From NCBI RefSeq assembly GCF_029024105.1, contig NZ_CP118963.1:1488001-1552000 (forward strand): a stretch of DNA of 64,000 nt, written 5' to 3'. The position numbers were made by a program, and so were the translations under genes. Source of the DNA: Acinetobacter lwoffii (lineage in GTDB: Bacteria; Pseudomonadota; Gammaproteobacteria; Pseudomonadales; Moraxellaceae). This document shows, in pieces, positions 40,417 through 51,031 of the stretch. The first letter of the stretch is position 1. Each line of letters begins with the position of its first letter. Under the pieces are notes generated by a model that worked only from the letters and a program-made list of their open reading frames with translations, had not been told where the DNA came from and searched no databases.

Positions 40417-40442
40417 AAAAATCCTGCATCGTCAGGATTTTT
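40417..40442 (+). terminator. Terminator after metR
   Basis: Ten-bp perfect stem AAAAATCCTG / CAGGATTTTT with a 6-nt loop. Confidence 0.88.
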
Positions 40443-40855
40443 AAAAATTGATTGTTTTTCTCTCAAGGATTTCAATTTTTCTATAAGGTGATGAGGTTAA
40501 TCTTGTCTACTTTAAATCAGAAAATATACAACTTCGGCCAACTTTCGAAATTAAAGAACTAGTTTGGTCGATTATAAATTTTTCTACTTATCACATTTTG
40601 CCAAGTGGAAATACATCTGTGCAGAATTAAATTACATATTATTAAATATCAGTTACTTAAAAATTAAGTTCTTGGAACTTGTGAGGATGTGGTTTTGATC
40701 TTGCAAGTTGATTTTTAATAAAAAGATTAAATAAAATGAAAAAACATACGCTGATCAGTCAATTTTTTGGCAGAAAATAACTCCTGAAAATAACAATGTT
40801 GATCTATGCTACAGCATAATTTTTAAACTGATTTCCTCTCATAAAACGGAATCAC
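40443..40855. other. Intergenic region before the TonB receptor
   Basis: About 410 bp of AT-rich DNA with no gene. I looked for a Fur box and found no convincing match. Confidence 0.4.
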
Positions 40856-40873
40856 TTATACAGGACTGTATAA
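40856..40873 (+). promoter_or_regulatory. Perfect palindrome in the receptor's translation-start region
   Basis: TTATACAG-GA-CTGTATAA is a perfect 8-bp inverted repeat with a 2-bp centre, ending 7 bp before the ATG at 40881 and including the only AGGA ribosome-binding-like sequence. It may be a repressor operator or an RNA structure; nothing nearby says which. Confidence 0.5.
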
Positions 40874-40880
40874 AATCGCC

Positions 40881-43046
40881 ATGCACATGACAAAAATTCC
40901 TCTCAAGAAAAGCCCGCTGAGCCTCATGATTCTGTCGATTGTCTCAGGTCATCTTTATGCTGAAACTGCCGTAGAACCGGACAATGTTCAACAGCTGAAT
41001 ACTATTGTGATCAGCGCTGAGCAAAATGCCAATCCGCAGCAGCAATATCAGAAAGAGCTGGCTCAGGTTTCAGGAGGAACGAATTTCATTGGTGAGCAGC
41101 AATTAGAACAGCAGCGACTTGCAACCACAGCCGATGTGTTCCGTTTACAGCCAGGAATTTATGCCCAGTCTGCAGGGAATGAAGGTGCAAAAATATCGAT
41201 CCGTGGCTCAGGAATCAACCGGACTTCAGGTGCACACGCATCCGGTACGCACGTCCTGATTGACGATATTCCATTTACCGGGCCGGGCGGTACAGCGTAT
41301 GAACTGCTAGAACCCTGGTGGATTGATCATGTCGGGGTTTATCGCGGAGCCAATGGCTTTAAGCAAGGCGGACTGGCCTTAGGTGGAACAATCAACTATA
41401 GAACCAAGACCGGCGCAGATCAGGATGGCTCTGAAATCAAATATGAAATGGGCAGCCATGGTTATCAAAAATATCAGTTTAGTACCGGCCGAAAGCTGGA
41501 TCAGATGGATTATTATCTGGCGCTGACGAGTACCCAGTTTGATGGAATTCAGGATCATGCTGAAGGCGATGGTAAGGGTCTAGCTTTTAATTTGGGCTAT
41601 CAGATCAGTCCGGATATCGAAACCCGTTTTTATGCTCGTTACCGTGAGAGCAAGCATTTAACTCCAGGACGGATTACACAAGAACAGCTCAAAAATGATC
41701 CTGAAGCAGCGAATAGCTTTAATTTAGCGGTAGATGCCAAACGGATTCAGCCGGGCAGTACTTGGCTGGCCAATACCACGACCTGGAATTTACAGGATGA
41801 TGCAAAACTGACTGGCAGTCTGGCTTATCATCACTATCCGCTGGATTTACGTGAAAGCAGTTATCGTACCAATGTCGATTATGAAGATATTACAGCGCGC
41901 TTCCAGTATGAAAAACCTTACCAGTTTCTAGGTCTGGAGCATCAGGGGCGTATTGCCTTGCGCAGCACGACTCATCGTCCGGACAGTGGTGTAACGGAAA
42001 CCATCCGACGTGATACGACTATTGATGGAACTTTGTATCCGGCAGATACCGTTACCCGCCGTTATACCTATCGCGGTTCAGACAACGTCCTGCAATTTGA
42101 TCAGGAAACCACATTAAATGATCAGTTCAAATTAGATTTGGGACTGGCAGCGGTGTATACCCATCGGGAAAGTGAAGTAACTTATCCTGTGGCGAGTCCT
42201 GAAGTCAGCCGTTATGAATGGAATTTTGCACCACGACTTGGTTTGACCTATCAGCCGAATGAGTCTGTGCAATGGTTTGCCAATTTAAGCCGCAGCATTG
42301 AGCCAGCACATCCTTGGGCGATGGCTTGGTCTTCACCGTATTATTTTGACAGTGGTGTCGCTTCTGGCCGGGTGCGCGCGCCAATCTATTTGGACACGCA
42401 AACCGCTAATAGCTTTGAACTGGGTGGACGTGGACAATCAGTCTTTGGAGACTGGGCACTGAGCTACTATTATTCCAAAGTGAAAAATGAACTGTTAACC
42501 TCTGAAATGATTAAAACCTATGAAGATGGATCGAATCGACCTTCAGAGCCCATTGCTGTTGAATCAAATGCCACGCCAACGATTCATCAAGGGGTGGAGC
42601 TAAGTCTGGATACGCCATTGCATGAATCCGAATATGGCGAACTGCGTCTGCAACAGGCTTATACCCTTAGCGATTTTCAGTACAAAAATGATCCATTGTT
42701 TGGCAAGAACCAGTTACCGGGAATCCCTAAACATCTTTATCAGGCTCAACTGAGTTATGCCTTGAATAATGGCCTCTATATTGGTCTGAATACTGAATAT
42801 GTATCCAAAATGGCGCATGATTATGCCAATAGCCGATTTAGTGACGACTATCAGATCTGGGGTATTGACCTGGGTTATGCGCCAGAGCATCAATCATGGA
42901 AAACCTGGATCAACTTTAAAAATATCACCGATGAAAAATATGCTGCGGTCGTGATTCCTGGTTTAAATGATCAAGGTGCTGATGTAACGCGATCTTCGCC
43001 AGGTGAAGGTTTTTCTACTTATGCCGGTGTGTCATTTAAATTTTAA
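40881..43046 (+). CDS. TonB-dependent outer-membrane receptor (FecA-like)
   Basis: 721-residue receptor with a signal peptide (SPLSLMILSIVSGHLYAETA), a TonB-box-like segment (LNTIVISA, about 37-44), a plug domain (TTADVFRLQPGIYAQSAGNEGAKISIRGSG; VLIDDIPFTGPGG) and a beta-barrel ending in FSTYAGVSFKF with terminal Phe. It lacks the extra N-terminal signalling domain of FecA itself. The plug sequence resembles the COG4772 FecA-like receptors for ferric siderophores or citrate, but the ligand is unknown. It stands alone with its own terminator. Confidence 0.88.
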   Translation: MHMTKIPLKKSPLSLMILSIVSGHLYAETAVEPDNVQQLNTIVISAEQNANPQQQYQKELAQVSGGTNFIGEQQLEQQRLATTADVFRLQPGIYAQSAGNEGAKISIRGSGINRTSGAHASGTHVLIDDIPFTGPGGTAYELLEPWWIDHVGVYRGANGFKQGGLALGGTINYRTKTGADQDGSEIKYEMGSHGYQKYQFSTGRKLDQMDYYLALTSTQFDGIQDHAEGDGKGLAFNLGYQISPDIETRFYARYRESKHLTPGRITQEQLKNDPEAANSFNLAVDAKRIQPGSTWLANTTTWNLQDDAKLTGSLAYHHYPLDLRESSYRTNVDYEDITARFQYEKPYQFLGLEHQGRIALRSTTHRPDSGVTETIRRDTTIDGTLYPADTVTRRYTYRGSDNVLQFDQETTLNDQFKLDLGLAAVYTHRESEVTYPVASPEVSRYEWNFAPRLGLTYQPNESVQWFANLSRSIEPAHPWAMAWSSPYYFDSGVASGRVRAPIYLDTQTANSFELGGRGQSVFGDWALSYYYSKVKNELLTSEMIKTYEDGSNRPSEPIAVESNATPTIHQGVELSLDTPLHESEYGELRLQQAYTLSDFQYKNDPLFGKNQLPGIPKHLYQAQLSYALNNGLYIGLNTEYVSKMAHDYANSRFSDDYQIWGIDLGYAPEHQSWKTWINFKNITDEKYAAVVIPGLNDQGADVTRSSPGEGFSTYAGVSFKF

Positions 43047-43060
43047 TTATTTAAAATCAA

Positions 43061-43088
43061 AAAAAGAGCGGTAAAAACCGCTCTTTTT
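43061..43088. terminator. Bidirectional terminator, receptor / marC
   Basis: Twelve-bp perfect stem AAAAAGAGCGGT / ACCGCTCTTTTT with loop AAAA, between convergent genes. Confidence 0.92.
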
Positions 43089-43110
43089 ATTTATTGATAG
43101 AAAGGATTTA

Positions 43111-43722
43111 TCAGGTTTCCAAAATTCCGGTAACGCCTGTCACAATCATATCAATGGCAATCGTACCAATCAGAAGCGCTGCAACACGACCGACAATATC
43201 GACATACAGGTCAATGTAGTTGGAATATTTATGCTGTAAATGATCATGCAGGTATTTCATCAGAATTAGCAAGCTACAGGTCAGAAACAGGGTAAAGAAG
43301 ATCACCAGAATGGTTTGCATTAAACTGAGCTGAATCCCGGTAATCACGGAAGCCGAAATGGTGCCGGGACCGATCATAAACGGCATGGCAATCGTACCCG
43401 CCAGATGACTGGGCGCTCCACGCATCACACCAATCGTATCAGCACCTTCAAAGACATAACGATAGCCAATCACCAGAAAAATAATACCGCCAAAAATCTG
43501 GAAGGACTCAAACCGTACATGCAAGACTTCATTAAAGAAGGCTTCACCGGTTTTTGCAAAAATGATGAACACAATAAAGCTGATCAGACTGCCCTGAATC
43601 AATGCCATGTTGAATACTTTTGCGTCGGAATTACGGATAATTCCGAGCATATAAATACTCATCAGAAAAGGGTTGAGCAGGGAGAAAAACAGGGCAAATG
43701 CATTCAAACTTTCTGACATCAT
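43111..43722 (-). CDS. MarC-family integral membrane protein
   Basis: 203-residue inner-membrane protein of the MarC/UPF0056 family with about six helices (FFSLLNPFLMSIYMLG, IPMPFMIGPGTIS-like segment AMPFMIGPGTISASVITG, IGTIAIDMIVTGVTGIL). Function of the family is not established. It follows betT by 25 bp on the same strand and may be cotranscribed with it. AAGGA precedes a tandem ATG-ATG start. Confidence 0.88.
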   Translation of the reverse strand: MMSESLNAFALFFSLLNPFLMSIYMLGIIRNSDAKVFNMALIQGSLISFIVFIIFAKTGEAFFNEVLHVRFESFQIFGGIIFLVIGYRYVFEGADTIGVMRGAPSHLAGTIAMPFMIGPGTISASVITGIQLSLMQTILVIFFTLFLTCSLLILMKYLHDHLQHKYSNYIDLYVDIVGRVAALLIGTIAIDMIVTGVTGILET

Positions 43723-43747
43723 TCAGTCCTTCCGTAGTTGAGATATC

Positions 43748-45784
43748 CTAGATTTCACGGTCCGGGAACAGCGGACGTTTACCTGGGCTGATCCGGTTAA
43801 TATGCAGATACATCATATGGCGTTCATATTTATCCAGGATGTCATTGATCACCTGTTCCTTACTGTAACCGACCAGATCGTTTCCCTGAGAGCCTTCAAA
43901 CAGATAACTTTCCAGACGATAGTAATAACGTTTGGTTCGTTTACCACGTGAACTGAAATTTGGCGTGTCATAGCGTACCGGCCATATTTCGTAGACAAAG
44001 TTTTCTTCTTCATCGAGCTGAATGGTCAGATCCAGATGATACAGTTCAGGTTCTTCCTCAAGCGATTTTTCCTGAATATTTACTTGAATACCTTTGTCAA
44101 TTAACTCGGTTGCAACGGCCTCAATGGCTGGTTTGCAAACATTGTCCAGCATGGTCCGCGTCTGGGACAGGCTTGGATGCAGCATGACCCGGCTCAGACG
44201 CTTCTTCCAGTTCAAAATATCCACATTACCGACCACAGGTGCCGCATTCAGGCTGGTGCTTGCCTGACGAAAATCCTCCAGACGCAAGGACTTATACAGT
44301 CCCGCCATCACAAAGAAAATGACGAAACTAAAAGGCAGACCCATAATAATTGTGGTGTTCTGTAATGCTGTTACGCCATTCGCCATGAGCATTGCCAAAG
44401 TCAGCAAACCGATGGCAATGGCCCAGAACACACTGAGCCAGCGCGGTGAATCATGCTCAATATTAGTGAATTTGGTCGTGAAATTTCCCAATACCAATGC
44501 CCCTGAATCCGCTGAGGTCACATAGAACAGCAAGCCGGTAATAGTGGCGACACCTGCAGTAAAGGTAAAGCCTGGATACTGCGCCAGCAGATCATAAAAA
44601 CCATGTGCCGGATTTTCTAAAACTGTCGTAGCAAGTTGAGTATTACCATCAAAAATCACGCTGTATAAAGCACTGTTACCGAAAATAGACAACCAGGTCA
44701 GGGTAAATAACAGAGGAATAACCAAAGTCCCGGTGACAAATTCACGAATGGTACGACCACGGGAAATACGGGCCAGGAACAGACCGACAAAAGGTGACCA
44801 GGCGATCCACCATGCCCAGAAGAACAGGGTCCAGCTATTCATCCACTCTTTCGGTTGTTCAAAAGGAAAACTGGTTAAAGAAAGCTTCGGGAACTGGCTG
44901 ATATAGTCACCAAAATTCTGAATCAAGGCGGCTAATAAAAACTCGGTATTGCCTACAAACAGAATGAATAGCAGCAGCCCAATTGATACATAGATATTAA
45001 TTTCAGACAGGATCCGGATGCCTTTATTGACACCGGCAGTGACTGAAATAATAGTAATAATCACGGCAACGGCGATGAGTGCAGTTTGAATCCAGATATT
45101 TTCTGGTAAATCAAACAATACATGCAGGCCGTAATTTAATTGCACAACGCCAATCCCGCAGGTGGTGGCAATCCCGAAAATCGTGCCGAGTACTGCAGCC
45201 GTATCCACAGTATGGCCAATTGGACCATTAATTTTTTTTCCAAAAATAGGATAGAGTGCTGATCGGATGGTGAGCGGTAAATTATAGCGATAGCTGAAAT
45301 AACCTAGCGCGACCCCAATCAGTGCATACATACTCCAGCCGGTTAAACCGTAGTGAAACAGGGTCCATACCATGGACTGGCGCGCAGCTTCGAAGGTTTC
45401 ACCTTCGCCTACAGGCGGATTTATATAATGCGAAAGCGGTTCCGCCACTGAGAAAAACATCAGGTCAATCCCGATTCCGGCAGAAAATAGCATCGCCGAC
45501 CAACTCAACAGGCTAAATTCTGGCTTGGAATGTTTGGGGCCTAATTTAATCTCGCCATAACGGGAACAGGCGATAAAGACGATAAAAACCAGATACAGCG
45601 TTGCCGCTAGCAGGTAATACCAGCTAAAGGTACGACTGACCCAGTTTAAAATATTGATAATGACTTGATTGGCTTGTTCATTAAATAAAATGGTAATGAT
45701 AGAAAACAGCAGAATAAGTGTCGCCGAAAAATAAAAAACTACTTTATTCAGACCATCTTGCATCTCTTCATTTTTCTTTTGCAT
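43748..45784 (-). CDS. betT: BCCT-family choline transporter
   Basis: 678-residue inner-membrane transporter of the betaine/choline/carnitine family importing choline for betaine synthesis. Twelve hydrophobic helices occupy about residues 15-510, with the family motif region WTLFFWAWWIAWSPFVGLFLARISRGRTIREF. A long cytoplasmic C-terminal domain (about 515-678) matches the osmosensing tail of E. coli BetT. Divergent from betI; the shared 270-bp spacer carries a palindromic operator at 45947-45966. Confidence 0.92.
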   Translation of the reverse strand: MQKKNEEMQDGLNKVVFYFSATLILLFSIITILFNEQANQVIINILNWVSRTFSWYYLLAATLYLVFIVFIACSRYGEIKLGPKHSKPEFSLLSWSAMLFSAGIGIDLMFFSVAEPLSHYINPPVGEGETFEAARQSMVWTLFHYGLTGWSMYALIGVALGYFSYRYNLPLTIRSALYPIFGKKINGPIGHTVDTAAVLGTIFGIATTCGIGVVQLNYGLHVLFDLPENIWIQTALIAVAVIITIISVTAGVNKGIRILSEINIYVSIGLLLFILFVGNTEFLLAALIQNFGDYISQFPKLSLTSFPFEQPKEWMNSWTLFFWAWWIAWSPFVGLFLARISRGRTIREFVTGTLVIPLLFTLTWLSIFGNSALYSVIFDGNTQLATTVLENPAHGFYDLLAQYPGFTFTAGVATITGLLFYVTSADSGALVLGNFTTKFTNIEHDSPRWLSVFWAIAIGLLTLAMLMANGVTALQNTTIIMGLPFSFVIFFVMAGLYKSLRLEDFRQASTSLNAAPVVGNVDILNWKKRLSRVMLHPSLSQTRTMLDNVCKPAIEAVATELIDKGIQVNIQEKSLEEEPELYHLDLTIQLDEEENFVYEIWPVRYDTPNFSSRGKRTKRYYYRLESYLFEGSQGNDLVGYSKEQVINDILDKYERHMMYLHINRISPGKRPLFPDREI

Positions 45785-45946
45785 AAATCCATGACCATCG
45801 TGTTGTTGCCGGATGATCTACAGTGCAGTGTGATTTAAAAGCAAAAGCCTGCGGTAAAGCTTCCTTGTTTTCGTGAATTACAAACTTTTGCAAATCCAAA
45901 ACAAACTGCGCTGTACATCAAGGGTGAGCTGGCACTATAATTTTTA

Positions 45947-45966
45947 TTAATTGAACGTTCAATTAA
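45947..45966. promoter_or_regulatory. Putative BetI operator
   Basis: Perfect 20-bp palindrome TTAATTGAACGTTCAATTAA between betT and betI. This form (TTGAAC-GTTCAA core) fits TetR-family repressors such as BetI, which releases DNA when choline binds. It sits where it could control both directions. Confidence 0.75.
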
Positions 45967-46054
45967 AAAAGCGTTTATGAATTGTTACATCATTCAGCTA
46001 TTTGCTTTAGCAGAGTGACTTTCTATTGTTATATCCGTTATTCAGGTTAGTCTT

Positions 46055-46633
46055 ATGCCAAAAGTTGGTATGCAACCGATCCGTCGCCAGCAACTGATCG
46101 ATGCCACCTTAGCTGCAGTGAATGAGCTAGGTTTTGCAGAAGCTTCAATTAGTCAGATTGCTCAGAGGGCAGGTGTCTCAACCGGCATCATAAGTCATTA
46201 TTTTCAAGGTAAAAATGGCTTGATTGAAGCCACAATGCGTTACTTATTGCAGCAATTGGGTAAATCTGTTGCACAGATAAAGATACAGGTTGATGACTTA
46301 CCGGAGCAGCGCTTGTTAGCGATCGTACGTGGTAATTTTGCTGCTCCACAAACGGATAAGGCGGCCATGAAAGTCTGGTTGGCGTTCTGGGCTAGCAGTT
46401 TGCACCAACCTGAATTATACCGTTTACAGCAGATCAATCATTACCGTTTACATTCCAATCTTAAATACGAATTCATGAAAAAGTTAAATAAAGACCAGGC
46501 AGAGAAAGCCGCTCAAGGTCTGGCAGCATTGATTGACGGATTCTGGTTAAGAGGTGCTTTGGTAAATGGCGAAATTGACCCAGAACTGCCGATTGAACTG
46601 TGTAGTGAATATATCCGGCAACAACTCAAATAA
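46055..46633 (+). CDS. betI: TetR-family repressor BetI
   Basis: 192-residue choline-responsive repressor. The N-terminal helix-turn-helix ([34 protein letters not shown]) is nearly canonical for BetI, and the C-terminal ligand domain shows [21 protein letters not shown]. First gene of betI-betB-betA; betB begins 21 bp downstream. Confidence 0.94.
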   Translation: MPKVGMQPIRRQQLIDATLAAVNELGFAEASISQIAQRAGVSTGIISHYFQGKNGLIEATMRYLLQQLGKSVAQIKIQVDDLPEQRLLAIVRGNFAAPQTDKAAMKVWLAFWASSLHQPELYRLQQINHYRLHSNLKYEFMKKLNKDQAEKAAQGLAALIDGFWLRGALVNGEIDPELPIELCSEYIRQQLK

Positions 46634-46654
46634 TCCACCTGCGAGGAAATTCCA

Positions 46655-48130
46655 TTGACAACATTCAAACTGCAACGTCCTTATATTCATGGACAATATG
46701 TCCATGCAACGTCCAATAGCACGTTTCAAACGATTAATCCTGCAACTGGCGAAGTTCTGGCAGACGTGCAGGTATGTACACAAGATGATATCGATCGCGC
46801 TGTTGAATCGGCACAGCAAGGCCAAAAAGTCTGGGCAGAAATGACGGCGATCCAACGTTCCCGTATTTTGAACAAGGCTGTCGCTATTCTTCGCGAACGT
46901 AATGACGAGCTGGCGCGTTTAGAAAGTCTCGACAGTGGTAAAGCATTTAGTGAAACATCCACCGTCGATATTGCGACAGGTGCAGATGTACTTGAATACT
47001 ATGCAGGTATTTTGCCAGCATTAGAAGGTCAGCAAATCCCACTCAGAAGCAGTTCATTTGTCTATACCCGACGTGAACCTTTGGGTGTGGTCGCCGGGAT
47101 TGGTGCATGGAATTACCCGATTCAGATCGCATTATGGAAATCTGCACCTGCACTGGCAGCAGGCAATGCCATGATCTTTAAAGCCAGTGAAATCACGCCA
47201 TTAACTGCATTAAAACTGGCAGAAATTTATACAGAAGCCGGTGTGCCACATGGTGTATTTAATGTGGTGACCGGTAGTGGTGACATTGGTGGCTATCTGA
47301 CTTCACATCCGGACATAGCCAAAGTTTCATTTACCGGTGGTGTCGCAACCGGCAAAAAAGTCATGGCCCAAGCTGCAAATTCTAGCCTGAAAGAAGTCAC
47401 GATGGAGCTGGGCGGTAAGTCTCCGCTGATTATCTGTGAAGATGCCGATCTGGATTTGGCGGCCGATATTGCCATGATGGCCAATTTCTATAGTTCCGGT
47501 CAGGTGTGTACCAACGGTACTCGCGTATTTGTGCCTTTGGCATTGAAAGCAGAATTTGAAGAAAAGATTTTGCAGCGTGTTGAACATATCCGTATGGGTG
47601 ATCCACTTGATCCTGAAACCAATTTCGGTCCGGTTTCCAGCTTTGAGCATATGGAAAAAGTGCTGGGCTATATCGAAAAAGGCAAGATAGAAGGGGCACG
47701 CCTATTATGTGGCGGCGGCCGTGCTAAGGATGAACAGTTTGTCCAAGGAGCTTATGTCCTGCCAACCGTATTTACCGACTGCCGTGATGACATGACCATT
47801 GTACGTGAAGAAATTTTTGGTCCAGTCATGAGTATTCTGAGTTATGACTCAGAAGAAGAGGCGATTCGTCGTGCCAATGACACCGAGTATGGTTTGGCAG
47901 CTGGTGTCGTGACACCAAATCTGGCACGTGCGCACCGTATTATTCATCAAATTGAAGCCGGTATTTGCTGGATTAATACCTGGGGCGAATCTCCTGCAGA
48001 AATGCCAGTTGGTGGTTATAAACATTCGGGTGTCGGTCGCGAAAACGGTATTGTCACGCTACAGCAATATACCCAGACCAAGTCAGTTCAGGTCGAACTC
48101 AGTCCTTTCCAGTCTGTATTTAGCGCATAA
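46655..48130 (+). CDS. betB: Betaine aldehyde dehydrogenase
   Basis: 491-residue NAD(P)-dependent aldehyde dehydrogenase oxidising betaine aldehyde to glycine betaine. The catalytic Glu lies in [11 protein letters not shown] and the catalytic Cys in [13 protein letters not shown]; the NAD-binding motif is [11 protein letters not shown]. The start is an unusual TTG at 46655 with GAGGAAA upstream; alignment with the family N-terminus ([12 protein letters not shown]) leaves no room for a later start. Cytoplasmic, second gene of the operon. Confidence 0.95.
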   Translation: MTTFKLQRPYIHGQYVHATSNSTFQTINPATGEVLADVQVCTQDDIDRAVESAQQGQKVWAEMTAIQRSRILNKAVAILRERNDELARLESLDSGKAFSETSTVDIATGADVLEYYAGILPALEGQQIPLRSSSFVYTRREPLGVVAGIGAWNYPIQIALWKSAPALAAGNAMIFKASEITPLTALKLAEIYTEAGVPHGVFNVVTGSGDIGGYLTSHPDIAKVSFTGGVATGKKVMAQAANSSLKEVTMELGGKSPLIICEDADLDLAADIAMMANFYSSGQVCTNGTRVFVPLALKAEFEEKILQRVEHIRMGDPLDPETNFGPVSSFEHMEKVLGYIEKGKIEGARLLCGGGRAKDEQFVQGAYVLPTVFTDCRDDMTIVREEIFGPVMSILSYDSEEEAIRRANDTEYGLAAGVVTPNLARAHRIIHQIEAGICWINTWGESPAEMPVGGYKHSGVGRENGIVTLQQYTQTKSVQVELSPFQSVFSA

Positions 48131-48141
48131 GGGAGGATTGG

Positions 48142-49797
48142 ATGAATTACGACTATATTATTATCGGTGCAGGTTCGGCAGGGAATGTACTCGCAGCGCG
48201 TTTAACTGAAGATCCGGATGTGAAAGTCCTATTGCTGGAAGCAGGTGGGCCGGATTACCGTCTAGACTTCAGAACACAAATGCCTGCTGCATTGGCTTAT
48301 CCATTACAGGGACGACGCTATAACTGGGCCTATCTGACCGATCCCGAACCTCATATGAATAATCGTCGTATGGAGTGCGGGCGCGGAAAAGGTCTGGGCG
48401 GTTCTTCATTAATTAACGGCATGTGTTACATTCGCGGTAATGCTATGGATCTTGAACAGTGGGCCAGCCTGAAGGGGCTAGAACACTGGAGCTATGCTGA
48501 ATGTCTGCCGTATTATAAAAAAGCTGAAACGCGCGATATTGGCGGCAATGATTATCATGGTGATTCTGGACCGGTTTCGGTGGCAACACCTAAAAATGGC
48601 AATAATGAACTGTTCCATGCCATGGTCGAGGCAGGTGTACAGGCCGGTTATCCACGTACTGATGACCTGAATGGCTATCAGCAGGAAGGTTTTGGGCCGA
48701 TGGACCGTACTGTAACGCCGCAAGGCCGTCGTTCCAGTACAGCACGTGGTTATCTCGATATAGCCAAAGGCCGGGATAATCTCACCATTATTACCCACGC
48801 CATGACCAACCGTATTCTATTTAATCGTAATCAGGCGATTGGTGTGGAATATTTTGAAGGACAAAATACCTTACAGCCGATTCAGGTCTTTGCAGACCGT
48901 GAAGTATTGCTATGTGCAGGTGCAATTGCCTCGCCGCAAATCCTGCAACGCTCCGGTGTAGGTCCGGCCGAACTGTTAAAAAGTCTGGATATTCCGGTGG
49001 TTCAGGACCTGCCGGGTGTGGGTGAAAACCTGCAAGACCATCTGGAAATGTACTTACAATATAAGTGCAAAAAACCGGTCAGCTTATATCCGGCACTCAA
49101 GTGGTATAACCAGCCGATGATTGGCGCTGAATGGTTATTTTTAGGTAAAGGTATTGGAGCCAGCAACCAGTTTGAAGCGGGTGGCTTTATCCGTTCTTCG
49201 GATGAGTTTGAATGGCCAAACATCCAGTATCACTTCCTGCCAGTGGCGATTAACTATAATGGGACCAATGCTATTCATGAACACGGCTTCCAGGCTCATG
49301 TCGGTTCCATGCGTTCACCATCTCGTGGTCGGGTTCGCCTGAAATCCAAAGATCCGTTTGAACATCCAAGTATTCTGTTCAACTATATGAGTACTGAACA
49401 GGACTGGCGCGAATTCCGTGATGCCATCCGTATTACCCGTGAAATTATGCATCAGCCCGCCCTGGATCCCTATCGTGGTGAAGAAATCAGTCCGGGCAAA
49501 AATCTGCAAACTGATGCAGAAATTGATGAATTTGTTCGTAATCATGCAGAAACAGCGTATCATCCGTCCTGTAGCTGTAAAATGGGTGAGGATGACATGG
49601 CGGTTGTCGATGGTTATGGACACGTACATGGAATGCAGGGGTTGCGTGTGATTGACGCCTCGATTATGCCTTTGATCATTACCGGTAACCTCAATGCAAC
49701 TACGATTATGATCGCTGAAAAACTGGCAGACCATATTCGTGGCAAACCTGCTCTTGCGCCTTCATCGGCACCTTTTTACAAGGCGCCTCGCGCTTAA
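48142..49797 (+). CDS. betA: Choline dehydrogenase
   Basis: 551-residue FAD-containing GMC oxidoreductase oxidising choline to betaine aldehyde, linked to the respiratory chain. The N-terminal FAD loop is [18 protein letters not shown] signature 1 is [20 protein letters not shown], signature 2 is [16 protein letters not shown], and the C-terminal active-site segment reads [18 protein letters not shown] precedes the ATG, 11 bp after betB. Confidence 0.95.
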   Translation: MNYDYIIIGAGSAGNVLAARLTEDPDVKVLLLEAGGPDYRLDFRTQMPAALAYPLQGRRYNWAYLTDPEPHMNNRRMECGRGKGLGGSSLINGMCYIRGNAMDLEQWASLKGLEHWSYAECLPYYKKAETRDIGGNDYHGDSGPVSVATPKNGNNELFHAMVEAGVQAGYPRTDDLNGYQQEGFGPMDRTVTPQGRRSSTARGYLDIAKGRDNLTIITHAMTNRILFNRNQAIGVEYFEGQNTLQPIQVFADREVLLCAGAIASPQILQRSGVGPAELLKSLDIPVVQDLPGVGENLQDHLEMYLQYKCKKPVSLYPALKWYNQPMIGAEWLFLGKGIGASNQFEAGGFIRSSDEFEWPNIQYHFLPVAINYNGTNAIHEHGFQAHVGSMRSPSRGRVRLKSKDPFEHPSILFNYMSTEQDWREFRDAIRITREIMHQPALDPYRGEEISPGKNLQTDAEIDEFVRNHAETAYHPSCSCKMGEDDMAVVDGYGHVHGMQGLRVIDASIMPLIITGNLNATTIMIAEKLADHIRGKPALAPSSAPFYKAPRA

Positions 49798-49863
49798 ATC
49801 ATGGTTTTATTCCTGTCATCTGGCAAAGCAGGAGTAAAACGAATTTCAATTTTTTCCCCAAAA

Positions 49864-49900
49864 CGGAGATAAAACCTCGACTGCTGTCGTTTTATCTCCG
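49864..49900. other. Long perfect hairpin between betA and the porin gene
   Basis: Twelve-bp stem CGGAGATAAAAC / GTTTTATCTCCG with a 13-nt loop, not followed by a T run. It may end the bet operon inefficiently or form a stabilising structure in the porin mRNA leader, 27 bp before the next ATG. Confidence 0.55.
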
Positions 49901-49926
49901 GCTTTGCTTAATACAATTTATATTTT

Positions 49927-50697
49927 ATGAAAATATTCAATCAAACAGTGCTGTTTGGCTGTGCTGCTGTTTCAAGTTTTTACTGTTATGCCGATGATGC
50001 GGAAGTAAAACAAATAGAAGCAAGCGGAAACTTGAGTGTGGTCTCCAAATACGTCTCCCGCGGTTTGACCAATGCACCTGAAAATGATGACGTTGCTGTA
50101 CAGGCTGCATTGAATCTGGCTTATGGCAATTTTTATGTCGGATATTGGGGATCTACGCTTGGATACTCTTATGCAGAAGTGCAGGGGCGTCAGGGACATC
50201 GTTCAGATAAATTCGAGCATGATTTTCTGGTGGGTTATACCTATAGCAGCGAAAATTATGATTGGGATTTATGGAATGCGACCTATTATTATCCGGGCGG
50301 TGAGAACACCACTGGAAATGAGCTAGGTTTAAATGTAAGCCGTGCATTGAATGATCAGACCAGTATCGGCGCCAGCGTATCGACTTATCTGTATGATGTG
50401 GCTTATGCCAATCAGGGCGATACTTTTTACACGCTTAACCTGAGCCACCAGTTAAATGATCGCCTCAATGCCAGCGTTACGGCAGCGGGGAGCTATTTTA
50501 ACGATGAAGGCAAATACGAAGGCGGTGAACTGGGCGATACTGAAAAGCAGTTTGCCTTTCGTTATGCTTCTGCCGGACTCAGTTATGCGCTTTTACCGCA
50601 GTTGAGTGTGTCAGGTGAATATATCTTTGGCGGTTATGACCGCTATGATGACAAGCAGCGTAATCTTGCAGTATTTGCACTGAGTTATGATTTCTAA
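49927..50697 (+). CDS. TorF-family outer-membrane protein
   Basis: 256-residue predicted beta-barrel with a signal peptide (MKIFNQTVLFGCAAVSSFYCYA) and the family start of the mature protein (ASGNLSVVSKYVSRGLTN). Alternating strands rich in Tyr and Gly run to a terminal Phe (ALSYDF), the outer-membrane insertion signal. Family function is not settled; TorF members are annotated as putative porins. It directly follows betA in the same direction, so a role in osmolyte or choline entry is conceivable but unsupported beyond position. Confidence 0.82.
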   Translation: MKIFNQTVLFGCAAVSSFYCYADDAEVKQIEASGNLSVVSKYVSRGLTNAPENDDVAVQAALNLAYGNFYVGYWGSTLGYSYAEVQGRQGHRSDKFEHDFLVGYTYSSENYDWDLWNATYYYPGGENTTGNELGLNVSRALNDQTSIGASVSTYLYDVAYANQGDTFYTLNLSHQLNDRLNASVTAAGSYFNDEGKYEGGELGDTEKQFAFRYASAGLSYALLPQLSVSGEYIFGGYDRYDDKQRNLAVFALSYDF

Positions 50698-50842
50698 AGT
50701 TATCTCAGACTAGGCAGGTGAAAATCTGCCTTATCTGCAACTTTGATTAATAGTATAAGCCATGACTTGAAGTTGATTCATGCTCCGGCAGCTCAGGAAA
50801 GACTGAGGATCTGGTTTAATCTGCCAGAATTTCAGACAAATA

Positions 50843-50871
50843 TTATCAATTTCATAAAATAATTCTATAAT
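50843..50871 (+). promoter_or_regulatory. Putative sigma-70 promoter of the OsmC-YcaO gene
   Basis: TTATCA (-35) and a perfect TATAAT (-10, 50866-50871) are spaced by 17 bp, giving a leader of about 155 nt before the ATG at 51032. Nothing else is visible in the spacer 50698-51031. Confidence 0.55.
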
Positions 50872-51031
50872 AGCGCCCATTCTCGGCAGCGTTATCCAGA
50901 CACTTCGTCAAATGGTATAACCTGACCATTTTCTATTTTTCATTCAAGTTCTCCTCCGTGAACCGGCTTGTATATTCAGATTCAGCATCTTATCTGTCCG
51001 TGACGGCACATAAGAATATTTAGGTATCCAC

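Noticed and set aside
40443..40855. Fur box upstream of the TonB receptor
   Set aside because: AT-rich stretches only loosely resemble the Fur consensus; no 19-bp match good enough to report.
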